From positions 186,001 through 250,000 of the forward strand of contig NZ_JAUSVS010000001.1 of assembly GCF_030814835.1 (NCBI RefSeq): a stretch of 64,000 bases of DNA. The letters run 5' to 3'. The translations under genes were made by a program, and so were the position numbers. The notes below the pieces were generated by a model that had not been told where the DNA came from, searched no databases, and saw only the letters and a list, made by a program, of their open reading frames with translations. The DNA is from Caulobacter ginsengisoli. GTDB lineage: Bacteria; Pseudomonadota; Alphaproteobacteria; Caulobacterales; Caulobacteraceae. Shown here in pieces: positions 1 to 10,053 of this stretch; position 1 is the first letter of the stretch, and the number at the start of each line of letters is the position of its first letter.

Positions 1-1
1 C

Positions 2-532
2 GGCGAGGCCATGGACAGCATCGACGCCGAGATCCGGGCGGTCTTCTCCAAGGACGAGTTGGTCACGCCCGATCAGGTGCGCGGCCGGGCCGCGACCCTG
101 GCTGCCGCCATCCGCCCCGATAAGGGTGGAAGCCGGGGCTGGCCCAGGCTTGCCCAGGCGAGAGGCAAGGTGTTCTTCGCCCTTGACGCCCCCAAGGACC
201 AGGTTGACCGCTACCGCGCCGGCCGCAGGAACCTCGAGGGCAGAGTGATGTTCGTCAACGCCGAGCCGGGTGACGCCGACGCCGCCTACATCACCCTCAA
301 CGACCCGGTGGCCGACGCCGACGCCATCAAGGCCGCCCTGGCCGCCGGCCTCATCGTCAGGACCCGGGCTGACGCCGACACGCTCGAGGCGCGCAAGGGC
401 GACGTCTTTCGCCGCGAGGCCGCCCTCGGCTCGGGCGCGCAGTATGTTTCGACCGACTACCTGCGCCCGGACCCGCGGTTCGGAGACTATCGGGTAGAGT
501 TGCCGGAGGGCATCGTGGGCTGGACGCGGTGA
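2..532 (+). CDS. Ca2+-dependent PI-PLC-like phosphodiesterase, C-terminal part (5' truncated by window)
   Basis: The frame is open to the left edge, so the Met at base 11 is probably internal. The visible 176 residues match the C-terminal half of the PI-PLC-C1 family: a GKVFFALD strand, [17 protein letters not shown], a stretch ending [18 protein letters not shown], then [11 protein letters not shown] and a [12 protein letters not shown] tail. Members of this family have a TIM-barrel phosphodiesterase fold, usually follow a signal peptide, and are secreted or periplasmic. The catalytic His residues lie in the missing N-terminal half. The substrate cannot be inferred from this fragment. The next small gene overlaps its stop codon. 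Confidence 0.75.
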   Translation, partial: GEAMDSIDAEIRAVFSKDELVTPDQVRGRAATLAAAIRPDKGGSRGWPRLAQARGKVFFALDAPKDQVDRYRAGRRNLEGRVMFVNAEPGDADAAYITLNDPVADADAIKAALAAGLIVRTRADADTLEARKGDVFRREAALGSGAQYVSTDYLRPDPRFGDYRVELPEGIVGWTR

Positions 533-753
533 ATTCCAACTTCGTCGACCGGTTCCTGAAGGGCTTCGCGACGACGGGCGTCGTCCTGCTGGTCCTCCTG
601 GGCGCGTTCGTCATCTACAGGCTGTTTCATGTCGCCAGCATCGGCGAAGCCGCCCGCCTGGTCGGGGGTTGGCTGGCCATGTCGTTCGGCGGCGGGCTGG
701 CGGGCGGCGTCTACTACGGCGTCGTCGGCGTCTGGCCGCACCAGTTTCTCTAG
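529..753 (+). CDS. Small two-helix membrane protein, function unknown
   Basis: This 74-residue protein starts with GTG overlapping the stop of the upstream PI-PLC-like gene (GTGA), which suggests translational coupling. A hydrophobic segment at about residues 14-34 ([19 protein letters not shown]) and a second glycine-rich one at about 44-66 predict two membrane helices. No recognised domain is present. The recA SOS box begins about 20 bases after its stop. Confidence 0.5.
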   Translation: MNSNFVDRFLKGFATTGVVLLVLLGAFVIYRLFHVASIGEAARLVGGWLAMSFGGGLAGGVYYGVVGVWPHQFL

Positions 754-773
754 AAACTGCCGACGCGAAAAAA

Positions 774-788
774 GAACATATTGCGAAC
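774..788 (+). promoter_or_regulatory. LexA (SOS) box upstream of recA
   Basis: GAAC-ATATTGC-GAAC is an exact match to the alphaproteobacterial LexA operator GTTC-N7-GTTC read on the other strand. It lies 75 bases before the recA start, and its centre (CATATT) could overlap a -10 hexamer. Repression by LexA until DNA damage is the expected mode. A third GAAC follows at 791-794. Confidence 0.85.
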
Positions 789-850
789 GAGAACAAACCA
801 TGCACAATGCCTGCAACGGGCGAGCGGGTCGCCTATCGAACAGTCCGCCG

Positions 851-856
851 AGGAGG
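851..856 (+). promoter_or_regulatory. Ribosome binding site deciding the recA start
   Basis: A perfect AGGAGG lies 7 bases before the ATG at 864. The frame is open back to 669, but that extension is Arg-rich, runs through the SOS box and promoter region, and is not a real N-terminus. The next ATG, at 885, corresponds to the usual RecA N-terminus but has a weaker ribosome site. Confidence 0.7.
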
Positions 857-863
857 CGGAATC

Positions 864-1970
<1,107 letters not shown>

Positions 1971-1973
1971 GCC

Positions 1974-2023
1974 CGAGCCCGTCAGGCGGAAGTGTATGCG
2001 GTTCCGCCGCCCGGACGGGCTCG
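1974..2023 (+). terminator. Hairpin downstream of recA, probable terminator without T-run
   Basis: The arms CGAGCCCGTC (1974-1983) and GACGGGCTCG (2014-2023) are complementary, with an inner pair GGCGGAA (1985-1991)/TTCCGCC (2002-2008) and a 10-base loop. It begins four bases after the recA stop. There is no T-tract, so it may be an mRNA 3'-end stabiliser or a Rho-linked structure. Confidence 0.55.
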
Positions 2024-2246
2024 CCACTTAAGAGCTTTCCGCGGTCGCCTATCGCCTCGGCGCGCCCGCGCCACTTCAATGCGCCGAAGCGGCTACCCCG
2101 CACGGCGACCGCGACTGGGGAGGACGTTCGGCTTATGCCGGGCGTCCTTTTCGCGTTTGAGAGGCGTCGGTTGACAGGGGACGGTTCCATCGCCTGCCCC
2201 TTGTCTGATAAAGCCCGCCCGCGAGCCTTACAAAGTGAACACGACC

Positions 2247-4895
2247 ATGCAGAGCCTGAACGACATCCGCAGCCACTTCCTGGACTACTTCGGGAAGAAC
2301 GGCCATGCCGTCACGCCCTCGGCTCCCCTGGTGCCGCAGAGCGATCCGACCCTGCTGTTCGTCAACGCCGGCATGGTGCCGTTCAAGAACGTCTTCACCG
2401 GCGCCGAGACTCCGGTGAGCCCGCGCGCGGCCTCGTCGCAGAAGTGCGTCCGGGCCGGCGGCAAGCACAACGACCTGGACAATGTCGGCTACACCGCCCG
2501 CCACCACACCTTCTTCGAGATGCTCGGCAACTTCTCGTTCGGCGACTATTTCAAGGAGCGGGCCATCGAGCTGGCCTGGACCCTGCTGACCAAGGAGTTC
2601 GGCCTGCCGGTCGAAAAGCTGCTGGTCACCGTCTACGCCAGCGACGACGAGGCCCATGGCCTGTGGAAGAAGATCGCCGGCCTGTCGGACGACAAGATCA
2701 TCCGCATCGGCACCAGCGACAATTTCTGGTCGATGGGCGACACCGGCCCCTGCGGCCCGTGTTCGGAGATCTTCTACGACCACGGCGCCCACATCCCCGG
2801 CGGCCCGCCCGGCAGCCCGGACGAGGACGGCGACCGTTTCATCGAGATCTGGAACCTGGTCTTCATGCAGTTCGACCAGCAGGCCGATGGCGCGCGGGTC
2901 AGCCTGCCCAAGCCCTCGATCGACACCGGCATGGGCCTGGAGCGCATCGCCGCTGTCCTGCAGGGCACGCACGACAACTACGAGACCGACCTCTTCAAGA
3001 CCCTGATCGCGGCCAGCGAGACGGCGACCGGCGTCAAGGCCGAGGGTGACCGCATCCCCTCGCACCGGGTGATCGCCGACCACCTGCGCTCGACCTCGTT
3101 CCTGATCGCCGATGGCGTGACGCCTTCGAACGAAGGCCGCGGCTACGTGCTGCGCCGGATCATGCGCCGGGCCATGCGCCACGCCCATCTGCTGGGCGCC
3201 AGCGAGCCCCTGATGCACCGCTTGGCCCCGGTCCTGGTCCAACAAATGGGCGGCGCCTATCCCGAACTGCGCCGGGCCGAGGCCAACATCGTCGAGACCC
3301 TGCGCCAGGAAGAGGAGCGCTTCCGGCGCACCCTCGGGCGCGGCATGTCACTGCTTGAGGAGGCCACCGACGGGATGTCCAGCGGCGGCGTGCTGGCCGG
3401 CGACGTGGCCTTCAAGCTCTACGACACCTATGGCTTCCCGCTGGACCTGACCCAGGACGCGGTGCGGGCCATGGGCCTGACCGTCGACACCGACGGCTTC
3501 GACGCGGCCATGAAGCGCCAGCAGGAGCAGAGCCGCGAGAATTGGGCCGGGTCTGGCCAGCAGGCCACGGCCGGCGAGTGGTTCAAGCTGCGCGAGCGGG
3601 CCGGCGCCACCCAGTTCCTGGGCTATGAGCACACCGAGACCACCGGCCACCTGCTGGCCCTGGTGCGTGACGGCGCCGAGGTCGAGAGCGCGGCGGCCGG
3701 CGAGCGGGTCCAGGCGGTGTTCGACCACACCCCCTTCTACGCCGAGAGCGGCGGCCAGGCTGGCGACACCGGTCTGATCGACGGCGCGCACGGCAAGGCG
3801 CGGGTGCTCGACACCCAGAAACAGGCCGGCGACCTCTTCGTCCACGACATCGAGGTCACCGAGGGCACATTGACGCTCGGCGACCGCGCCACGCTGGCGG
3901 TCGACGCCGACAAGCGCACGACCACGCGCGCCAACCACTCGGCGGCCCACCTGCTGCATGCGGCGCTCGGCCATGTGCTGGGCGCCCATGTCGCCCAGAA
4001 GGGCCAGATGGTCGATGACGAGCGCATGCGCTTCGACTTCAGCCACGGCGGCCCGCTGACCGACGCCGAGATCGAGGCCATCGAGGCCGAGGTCAATGCG
4101 GTGATCCGCCAGAACCTCGCCGCCCGCACCGAACTGATGGCCCCCCAGGCGGCCATCGAGGCCGGGGCCATGGCGCTGTTCGGCGAGAAATACGGCGACG
4201 AGGTCCGCGTGCTGACGCTGGGCCATGCGCTGGGCGGTGAGGGCCCGTACTCGGTCGAACTGTGCGGCGGCACCCATGTGGCGCGCACCGGCGACATCGC
4301 GCTCTTCAAGATCGTGTCGGAGCAGGGCATCGCCGCCGGCATCCGCCGCATCGAGGCCCTGACCGGCGAGGCGGCGCGCCGCTTCCTGCTCGACCAGGCC
4401 GGCGTGGCCCGCGAGCTGGCCGACCGCTTCAAGGTCCCGGTGGCCGAGGTGGCCGCGCGGGTCGACGCGCTGGACGCCCAGCGCCGTACGCTCGAGAAGC
4501 AGCTGGCCGAGGCCAAGAAGGCGTTGGCCCTGGGCGGCGGCGGCGGCTCGGCGGCGGCTGGGCCCGAGGAGGTCGGCGGGGTGAAGTTCATCGGCCGGGT
4601 GCTCGATGGCGTCGGCGGCAAGGAGCTGCGCGGCCTGGTCGAGGAGTTCCGCAAGCAGGTCGGCTCGGGCGTCGTCGCCCTGGTCGGGGTGGCGGACGGC
4701 AAGGCGGCGGTGGCCGTGGCGGTCACGCCGGACCTGACCGGGCGGTTCAACGCCGCTGAGCTCGCCAAGGCGGCGGTGATCGCCATGGGCGGGCAGGGGG
4801 CGGGTGGCAAGCCGGACTTCGCGCAGGGCGGGGCGCCGGATGATAGCAAGGCGGGGGCTGGGGTCGAGGCGGTGAAGGCGGGACTGGGGGGGTAA
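2247..4895 (+). CDS. alaS: Alanyl-tRNA synthetase
   Basis: AlaS charges tRNA-Ala in the cytoplasm. The 882-residue product is of the usual length and has the class II catalytic core ([13 protein letters not shown], then [10 protein letters not shown] and the [16 protein letters not shown] loop), the editing domain with the zinc-binding pattern HSAAHLLH and CGGTH, and a Gly-rich C-terminal DHHA1-like domain. An in-frame GTG at 2235 is possible. ATG 2247 is preferred because MQSLNDIR is where the family normally begins. recA-alaS is the arrangement found in Caulobacter. Confidence 0.97.
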   Translation: MQSLNDIRSHFLDYFGKNGHAVTPSAPLVPQSDPTLLFVNAGMVPFKNVFTGAETPVSPRAASSQKCVRAGGKHNDLDNVGYTARHHTFFEMLGNFSFGDYFKERAIELAWTLLTKEFGLPVEKLLVTVYASDDEAHGLWKKIAGLSDDKIIRIGTSDNFWSMGDTGPCGPCSEIFYDHGAHIPGGPPGSPDEDGDRFIEIWNLVFMQFDQQADGARVSLPKPSIDTGMGLERIAAVLQGTHDNYETDLFKTLIAASETATGVKAEGDRIPSHRVIADHLRSTSFLIADGVTPSNEGRGYVLRRIMRRAMRHAHLLGASEPLMHRLAPVLVQQMGGAYPELRRAEANIVETLRQEEERFRRTLGRGMSLLEEATDGMSSGGVLAGDVAFKLYDTYGFPLDLTQDAVRAMGLTVDTDGFDAAMKRQQEQSRENWAGSGQQATAGEWFKLRERAGATQFLGYEHTETTGHLLALVRDGAEVESAAAGERVQAVFDHTPFYAESGGQAGDTGLIDGAHGKARVLDTQKQAGDLFVHDIEVTEGTLTLGDRATLAVDADKRTTTRANHSAAHLLHAALGHVLGAHVAQKGQMVDDERMRFDFSHGGPLTDAEIEAIEAEVNAVIRQNLAARTELMAPQAAIEAGAMALFGEKYGDEVRVLTLGHALGGEGPYSVELCGGTHVARTGDIALFKIVSEQGIAAGIRRIEALTGEAARRFLLDQAGVARELADRFKVPVAEVAARVDALDAQRRTLEKQLAEAKKALALGGGGGSAAAGPEEVGGVKFIGRVLDGVGGKELRGLVEEFRKQVGSGVVALVGVADGKAAVAVAVTPDLTGRFNAAELAKAAVIAMGGQGAGGKPDFAQGGAPDDSKAGAGVEAVKAGLGG

Positions 4896-4908
4896 ATTCG
4901 CGCTCTAC

Positions 4909-5013
4909 GAGCCCCCTCAGTCGCTCCGCGACAGCTCCCCCAGAGGGGGAGCAGCTAGGTGCACCAGGTCTTCCCCCTCTGGGGGAAGTGGCCCGGAGGG
5001 CCGAAGGGGGCTC
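4909..5013 (+). repeat. Palindromic intergenic repeat, left copy beside the DUF559 gene
   Basis: The block is two adjacent palindromes, AGCTCCCCCAGAGGGGGAGC and CTTCCCCCTCTGGGGGAAG, followed by GGCCCGGAGGGCC and bounded by GAGCCCCC and GGGGGCTC. Its right half recurs in inverted orientation at 5388-5432. The last third of the DUF559 ORF is read through it. It looks like a REP-type element of this genome. Confidence 0.6.
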
Positions 5014-5369
5014 ACGCCCACGGGCCTGACGCTGGCCGCCGCTTGGATAGTGACGAGCGCCCCCTCGACGCTCTCCAGGATATCGCGGGCTACCAGGCGC
5101 AGTACCCTGATGCCCTGCTCCCTTAACCACAGGTCTCGCCGCTCATCCTGCGCGACAGTGTAGCCGTGGCTTTCACCATCGACCTCAACAGCCAGCCTGG
5201 CTTGCGGGCAGAAGAAGTCGAGGATGAACGGCCCGATCGGGTGTTCGCGGCGGAAACGCAGGCCGCCGAGACGGCGGCCCCGGAGGCCCTGCCAGAGAAG
5301 AATCTCCGGCAGGGTCATGGTCTTGCGGAGGGACCGCGCGCGATTGCGGATGACCAGGGATGTGTCCAT
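4917..5369 (-). CDS. DUF559 (Vsr-like fold) endonuclease domain protein
   Basis: The product is 150 residues. The first 100 or so carry the DUF559/COG2852 pattern: RARSLRKTMTLPEILLWQ, RFRREHPIGPFILDFFC, LAVEVDGESH and IRVLRLVARDIL. The family is related to very-short-patch-repair and restriction endonucleases, and the acidic D/E residues in LDFFC and EVDGE are the likely metal ligands. From about residue 112 the sequence is low-complexity Pro/Gly text encoded by the palindromic repeat, so the functional protein is probably about 115 residues. The gene lies between inverted repeat copies, which suggests a small mobile or repeat-associated unit. Target and role are unknown. Confidence 0.7.
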   Translation of the reverse strand: MDTSLVIRNRARSLRKTMTLPEILLWQGLRGRRLGGLRFRREHPIGPFILDFFCPQARLAVEVDGESHGYTVAQDERRDLWLREQGIRVLRLVARDILESVEGALVTIQAAASVRPVGVSPLRPSGPLPPEGEDLVHLAAPPLGELSRSD

Positions 5370-5387
5370 GGCTTTGTCCCGTGGATG

Positions 5388-5432
5388 GAGCCCCCTTCGG
5401 CCCTTCGAGCCACTTCCCCCAGAGGGAAGAGC
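5388..5432 (-). repeat. Palindromic intergenic repeat, right inverted copy beside the DUF559 gene
   Basis: GAGCCCCCTTCGGCCC through CACTTCCCCCAGAGGG is the reverse complement, with small differences, of the right half of the block ending at 5013. It starts 18 bases upstream of the DUF559 start codon, so the gene is framed by inverted copies. Confidence 0.6.
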
Positions 5433-5452
5433 TGGAGTTCGCAGTGTCGGCT

Positions 5453-5848
5453 TTAGACCGCCGCAAACACGCAGATCTTGTTCCCCGTCGGATCCCGCAC
5501 GTACGCCGCGTAGAACCCCGGCGTGCCCGGTGGCCGGTGCCCCGGGCCACCTTCGTCCGACCCGCCGTTGGCCAAGGCCGCGGCGTGGGCGGCGTCGACG
5601 GAGGCGGCGTCCTTGGCCAGGTAGGCGACCATGATGCCGTTGCCGGCTCTGGCGGGCTGGCCGTCGAATGGGGGGCAGATGGCGGTGTGGCTGGCGGCGA
5701 AACCTTCGCCTTCAGCGCCGACGTCGCCGTAGCCGATCCAGCCGCCGCCCTCGAGCTTGCGCTCGATGCCGAGCGGGGCGAACACCGCGTCGTAGAAGAT
5801 GCCGGCCTTCTCGCTGTCCAGCGCGCCGATGGTGACATAACCGATCAT
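5453..5848 (-). CDS. VOC (glyoxalase/dioxygenase fold) family protein
   Basis: This 131-residue single-domain protein has the paired beta-alpha-beta-beta-beta modules of the vicinal oxygen chelate fold: MIGYVTIGALDSEKAGIFYDAVF at the start and FYAAYVRDPTGNKICVFA at the end. The DPTGNK turn is typical of glyoxalase-like members. GGGAGG upstream of the ATG supports the start. The substrate is not predictable, and the gene stands alone. Confidence 0.8.
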   Translation of the reverse strand: MIGYVTIGALDSEKAGIFYDAVFAPLGIERKLEGGGWIGYGDVGAEGEGFAASHTAICPPFDGQPARAGNGIMVAYLAKDAASVDAAHAAALANGGSDEGGPGHRPPGTPGFYAAYVRDPTGNKICVFAAV

Positions 5849-5917
5849 GAAAACCTCCCTCGATGTGGAGGCTCACACTACAGCGTTATGTGAACAAAGC
5901 AAGAACTCAGAGTGATT

Positions 5918-6481
5918 TTACCGCTCGTCCGGCGGCAGTTGCACGGCCACCAGCTTCCAGGTGAACCAGCCCTTCCGTTCGAAGATCAGGGTGGTCTTCT
6001 TGGATTTCTGGCCCGGCCGGCTGACCGTCAGCCGGGTGCGGTTGGGTCCCCAGTAACTGGGCCGGGCCCAGGGGTCTTTGACGATGGCGCGGGCCTGGCC
6101 GCTCATGGTCTTGTCCGGCTTGGCCGCGGGCGGGGCGTGGCCAGGCTGGTAGCCGCGGGTCAGGGCCGAGAGGCCGTCCAGGGTCATGTAGGCGTCGACC
6201 TTGGGCTCGGGCGGGGCCAGGGGCTGCAGGGCGTTCTTCAGCGCCCCGATCGGGTCCTGCCAGATGCTGGGGGCTTCGCCGGTCTTGGGGGCGGTGTCGA
6301 CCAGCTGGCTGGTCAGGCTCTTGCGCAGGGCCGCGTAGTCGACCAGCTCGCTGACCGCCTGCACATCCTCGGCGGCAGTGGCCGCCTTGAGGGCCCGGAA
6401 GGCGAAGAAGGGGGCGACCGCGAAGGTGATGCCGCCCAGCGCCAGCAGCAGCACCGCGATCTTGAAAAGGCTTAGACGCAT
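5918..6481 (-). CDS. DUF2939 domain protein, membrane-anchored
   Basis: The 187-residue product starts at MRLSLFK. An N-terminal hydrophobic segment (FKIAVLLLALGGITFAVAPFFAF) acts as an anchor or uncleaved signal. The rest matches DUF2939: an early ALKAATAAEDVQAVSELVDYAALRKSL motif and a C-terminal beta-rich region ending FTWKLVAVQLP. An in-frame start 21 codons upstream exists, but its extra residues are polar and precede the signal segment, so it is not preferred. Function is unknown; members are small envelope proteins. Confidence 0.65.
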   Translation of the reverse strand: MRLSLFKIAVLLLALGGITFAVAPFFAFRALKAATAAEDVQAVSELVDYAALRKSLTSQLVDTAPKTGEAPSIWQDPIGALKNALQPLAPPEPKVDAYMTLDGLSALTRGYQPGHAPPAAKPDKTMSGQARAIVKDPWARPSYWGPNRTRLTVSRPGQKSKKTTLIFERKGWFTWKLVAVQLPPDER

Positions 6482-6583
6482 GAGGTGACCGGCCTTTTTA
6501 GTATTCCGACCGTTCACCAAACCCCAGTCACGGGGCGAGAGCAAGGCGGCGCCACCCCACGGGCGAGCGCCGCCTCTCTGTCG

Positions 6584-7801
6584 CTAGGCCTTGGTCATGG
6601 CGATCTTCAGGTTCTCGTCGACCTTGTCGAGGAAGCCCTCGGTGGTCAGCCAGCTCTGGGTGTCGCCGACCAGCAGGGCCAGGTCCTTGGTCATGAAGCC
6701 GCTCTCGACGGTGTCGACGCAGACCTTTTCCAGGGTGTTGGAGAAGTTCTCCAGGTCCTGGTTGCCGTCCAGCTTGGCGCGGTGGGCCAACCCTTGCGTC
6801 CAGGCGAAGATCGAGGCGATCGAGTTGGTCGAGGTCGACTCGCCCTTCTGGTGCTGGCGGTAGTGGCGGGTGACGGTGCCGTGGGCGGCCTCGGCCTCGA
6901 CGGTCTTGCCGTCGGGGGTCAGCAGCACCGAGGTCATCAGGCCGAGCGAGCCGTAGCCCTGGGCCACGGTGTCGGACTGCACGTCGCCGTCGTAGTTCTT
7001 GCAGGCCCAGACGAAGCCGCCCGACCATTTCAGCGCCGAGGCCACCATGTCGTCGATCAGCCGGTGCTCATAGACGATGCCGGCCGCCTTGAAGTCGGCG
7101 GCGTAGTGGGCGTCGAAAATCTCCTGGAAGATGTCCTTGAAGCGCCCGTCATAGGCCTTGAGGATGGTGTTCTTGGTCGACAGATAGACCGGATACTTGC
7201 GCGCCAGGCCGTATTTCATCGAGGCGTGGGCGAAGTCGCGGATCGAGTCGTCCAGGTTGTACATGGCCATGGCCACGCCGCCGCCCGGGAAGTCGAACAC
7301 CTTGTGCTCGATCTTCTTGCCGTCCTCGCCGACGAAGGTGATGGTCAGCTCGCCCTTGCCGGGGACCACGAAGTCGGTGGCCTTGTACTGGTCGCCGAAC
7401 GCATGGCGGCCGACGATGATCGGCTGGGTCCAGCCCGGCACCAGGCGCGGCACGTTCTTGCAGATGATCGGCTCGCGGAAGATCACCCCGCCCAGGATGT
7501 TGCGGATGGTGCCGTTGGGGCTCTTCCACATCTTCTTGAGGCCGAATTCCTTCACCCGCGCCTCGTCGGGGGTGATGGTGGCGCATTTGACGCCGGCGCC
7601 GTGCTTGAGGATGGCGTGGGCGGCGTCGACCGTCACCTGGTCGTCGGTGGCGTCGCGGTGCTCGATGCCCAGGTCGTAATAGTCCAGTTCCAGGTCGAGA
7701 TAGGGGAAGATCAGCTTGTCCTTGATGAGCTTCCAGATGATGCGGGTCATCTCGTCGCCGTCGAGGTCGACGACGGGATTGGCGACTTTGATCTTGGCCA
7801 T
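6584..7801 (-). CDS. icd: NADP-dependent isocitrate dehydrogenase
   Basis: This TCA-cycle enzyme oxidises isocitrate to 2-oxoglutarate with NADP+. The 405-residue length and motifs [45 protein letters not shown] and [18 protein letters not shown] identify the homodimeric eukaryotic-like type II form common in alphaproteobacteria. The start at 7801 is chosen because AAGGAG stands just upstream and MAKIKV is the family N-terminus. The 12-residue upstream extension is not supported. Confidence 0.96.
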   Translation of the reverse strand: MAKIKVANPVVDLDGDEMTRIIWKLIKDKLIFPYLDLELDYYDLGIEHRDATDDQVTVDAAHAILKHGAGVKCATITPDEARVKEFGLKKMWKSPNGTIRNILGGVIFREPIICKNVPRLVPGWTQPIIVGRHAFGDQYKATDFVVPGKGELTITFVGEDGKKIEHKVFDFPGGGVAMAMYNLDDSIRDFAHASMKYGLARKYPVYLSTKNTILKAYDGRFKDIFQEIFDAHYAADFKAAGIVYEHRLIDDMVASALKWSGGFVWACKNYDGDVQSDTVAQGYGSLGLMTSVLLTPDGKTVEAEAAHGTVTRHYRQHQKGESTSTNSIASIFAWTQGLAHRAKLDGNQDLENFSNTLEKVCVDTVESGFMTKDLALLVGDTQSWLTTEGFLDKVDENLKIAMTKA

Positions 7802-7901
7802 TCTATCTCCTTGGCGCGCTCGAAGCGGCCGGCGCACAGGGCCGGCGGCGGCGCGGATTTGCGGGGGCTATAGCGTTTAAGCGGGGAGGGGGGAAGCGCG
7901 G

Positions 7902-8906
7902 CTATTTCACCGAGCGGACGATGGCGCGCATGACCTCGGCAATGAGGTGCTCGCGGGCGCCCAGGTCGGCCCGCGAGGCGGTCAGGAAGACGGCCACGGC
8001 CAGCTGGCGGCCGCCCTTGAGGGTGACAACGCCGACATCGTTGGTGGCGGGGGTCAGGTCCAGGTCCGTGCCCGACGTGCCGCTCTTGTGGGCGATGGTC
8101 GCGCCGGGGGGCAGGCCGGCCTTCAGGCGGTTCTGGCCGGTCGTGGCGGCGGTCATGATGGCCAGCAGCCGGGCCAGGGAGGCGTTGGAAATCAGCTGGC
8201 TGGAGACCAGGTGGCTGAGGAAGTCCAGCATGCCGCGCGGGGTGGCGGTGTCGCGCGGGTCGGAAAGGTATTTCAGCGTAGCGGCGTAGCGGACCTGGGG
8301 CGGCACCGCGTCATGCATCTGGCGGTAGATCTCGCCCTTCCAGGCGGCCCGGAACGAGGCCATGCCGTACATGTCGGTCTGGATCTCGCGCTCGTAGCGG
8401 TCGATGCGGACGCCCTTGATCCCCTTCAGCTCCAGCCAGGCCTGCACCGCGCCCGGCCCGCCGATGCGCTTCATCAGGACGTCGGCGGCGGTGTTGTCGC
8501 TGCCGCCCACCGCCCGGACCAGCAGGTCCTGGTAGCTGTAGGTGTCAGTGATCGGCCAGGCATCGGCGATCGGGCTGTAGGGCGGCGACAGGTTTTCTTC
8601 CTTGAGGGTGACGGTTTCGGCAAGGTTCAGCCGCCCGGCGTCGACCTCGGCCAGCACCGCCGCGCCCAGCGGGGCCTTGAAGACGCTCTGCATCGGGAAG
8701 GGCCGCTCGCCATTCAACGCCCAGGTCTGGACGGTGGGCAGGTCCATGACCCCCACGCCCAGGATGCCCGGCCTGGCCTGGTCGGCCAGGGCGGTGATCT
8801 CGCGGTCCAGCCGCTTGACGTCCAGGGCCTTTGGACTGGCCAGGTTGCTTTCGGCCGGGCGGCAGGCGGTGGCCATCAGGCCGGCGAGGAACAGGCGGCG
8901 ACGCAT
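7902..8906 (-). CDS. Class A beta-lactamase
   Basis: This is a serine hydrolase that opens beta-lactam rings in the periplasm. In the 334-residue product the catalytic S74-V-F-K77, the S136-D-N138 loop and the K274-S-G-T277 triad are all visible. YEREIQ at about 171-176 is the likely omega-loop Glu region, resembling the PER/VEB-like A2 branch more than TEM. The N-terminus MRRRLFLAGLMATAC has a basic start and a Cys at 15, suggesting a lipoprotein or an unusual signal peptide. The longer frame back to 9110 runs through palindromic repeats and is rejected. No linked AmpR-type regulator is visible. Confidence 0.9.
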   Translation of the reverse strand: MRRRLFLAGLMATACRPAESNLASPKALDVKRLDREITALADQARPGILGVGVMDLPTVQTWALNGERPFPMQSVFKAPLGAAVLAEVDAGRLNLAETVTLKEENLSPPYSPIADAWPITDTYSYQDLLVRAVGGSDNTAADVLMKRIGGPGAVQAWLELKGIKGVRIDRYEREIQTDMYGMASFRAAWKGEIYRQMHDAVPPQVRYAATLKYLSDPRDTATPRGMLDFLSHLVSSQLISNASLARLLAIMTAATTGQNRLKAGLPPGATIAHKSGTSGTDLDLTPATNDVGVVTLKGGRQLAVAVFLTASRADLGAREHLIAEVMRAIVRSVK

Positions 8907-8954
8907 CCGGCACCTTAGACCGCTATCGAGCAGGGACGAAGACAACACTGAGAA

Positions 8955-9140
8955 CCCTTCCTCCTCCCCCGGGTCGGGTCTACCGACCCGCCCGAGGGCA
9001 GGCTGAGGAAGGGCAGGGTTGGTGGTGAGGGCTCGGAGCCTGGGCGAAAAGCTCAGGTGGCGTGGTCGCCTCCCCCCGTTTTTCCGGAAACGCACTGCCA
9101 CCACCACCATCCCCGCCCTTCCTCCATCGAGGAGGAAGGG
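8955..9140 (+). repeat. Palindromic repeat pair between bla and the TrmJ-like gene
   Basis: Nested hairpins are present. CGGGTCGG (8970-8977)/CCGACCCG (8983-8990) lie inside CCCTTCCTC (8955-8963)/GAGGAAGGG (9005-9013). A second hairpin, CCCTTCCTCC (9116-9125)/GGAGGAAGGG (9131-9140), uses the same CCCTTCCTC arm. This 283-base gap holds no gene, and the element resembles a REP/BIME unit. Confidence 0.6.
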
Positions 9141-9189
9141 AGAAGAGGAGGGGCTTTCGCGCTCTCGCGAAGGAGCCTAAGCGGGGCCC

Positions 9190-9981
9190 ATGCGACCGCC
9201 CGTCATCATCCTCAACGAACCCCAACTGGCCGAGAACATCGGGGCGGCCGCGCGGGTCATGGCCAATTTCGGGCTGTCGGAGCTTCGGCTGGTGCGGCCG
9301 CGCGATGGCTGGCCGCAGGACCGGGCCTGGGCCAGCGCCTCGGGGGCCAACTGGCCGCTGGACGAGGCCAGGGTGTTCGACCGGCTGGAGGCGGCGGTCG
9401 CGGACCTGACCCTGGTGCTGGCCACCACCGCCCGGCCGCGCGAGACCCAGCTGCCGGTCTGGACCCCCCGCGAGGCGGCCGACGTGCTGCATGACGCGGT
9501 GGGCCAGGACAAGGCCGTGGGCCTGCTGTTCGGCGGCGAGCGGGCGGGTCTGGAGACCGCCGACATCGCCCTCTGCCACGGCATTGTCACCGTGCCGGTG
9601 GACGAGCGCTTCCGCTCGCTGAACCTGGCCCAGGCGGTGGCGCTGAACTGCTACGAGTGGCGGATGGGGGTGTCGGACCGTCCCCGGGCCGCCTTCGCCC
9701 ACAACATCGCCGAGCGGGCGCCGCTGGAGGTCCAGGTCGGGCTCTACGAACAACTCGAGGCCGAACTCGACAAGGCCGGCTTCTTCCATCCGCCGGAAAA
9801 GCGGCCGTCCATGGTGCGGAACCTGCGGGTGGCGCTGGGCCGGGCGGCGATGACCGAGCAGGAGGTGGCGACCTTCCGGGGGGTGATCACAGCGCTGTCG
9901 CGGGGACGCGGCCGGGTGCTGGAGAAGCTGGCGCGCAAGGCGCGGGAACTGGACGGGTTGAAGCCGGAGGGTGGGGAGTAG
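9190..9981 (+). CDS. SPOUT-family RNA 2'-O-methyltransferase, TrmJ-like
   Basis: The 263-residue product has the SpoU/TrmH fold: the N-terminal NEPQLAENIGAAARVMANFG motif, LVLATTARPRE, LLFGGERAGLETADIALC and the SAM-binding knot with VPVDERFRSLNLAQAVALNCYEW. A helical C-terminal extension of about 80 residues, ending in FRGVITALSRGRGRV, is characteristic of TrmJ, which methylates position 32 of some tRNAs. AAGGAG lies about 13 bases before the ATG. Assignment to TrmJ rather than another SPOUT member rests on this C-terminal region. Confidence 0.85.
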   Translation: MRPPVIILNEPQLAENIGAAARVMANFGLSELRLVRPRDGWPQDRAWASASGANWPLDEARVFDRLEAAVADLTLVLATTARPRETQLPVWTPREAADVLHDAVGQDKAVGLLFGGERAGLETADIALCHGIVTVPVDERFRSLNLAQAVALNCYEWRMGVSDRPRAAFAHNIAERAPLEVQVGLYEQLEAELDKAGFFHPPEKRPSMVRNLRVALGRAAMTEQEVATFRGVITALSRGRGRVLEKLARKARELDGLKPEGGE

Positions 9982-10053
9982 GCCTCTCTTGCTCACCCGC
10001 ACGCCGTCCGCTATCAATGAGACCAAGCGGTAACAATAAGCGCGGAGGGCATC

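Noticed and set aside
669..863. N-terminal extension of recA
   Set aside because: It runs through the SOS box and a perfect ribosome site and encodes Arg-rich sequence absent from RecA proteins.
6485..7873. 462-codon plus-strand frame
   Set aside because: It is antisense to icd, whose motifs are unambiguous.
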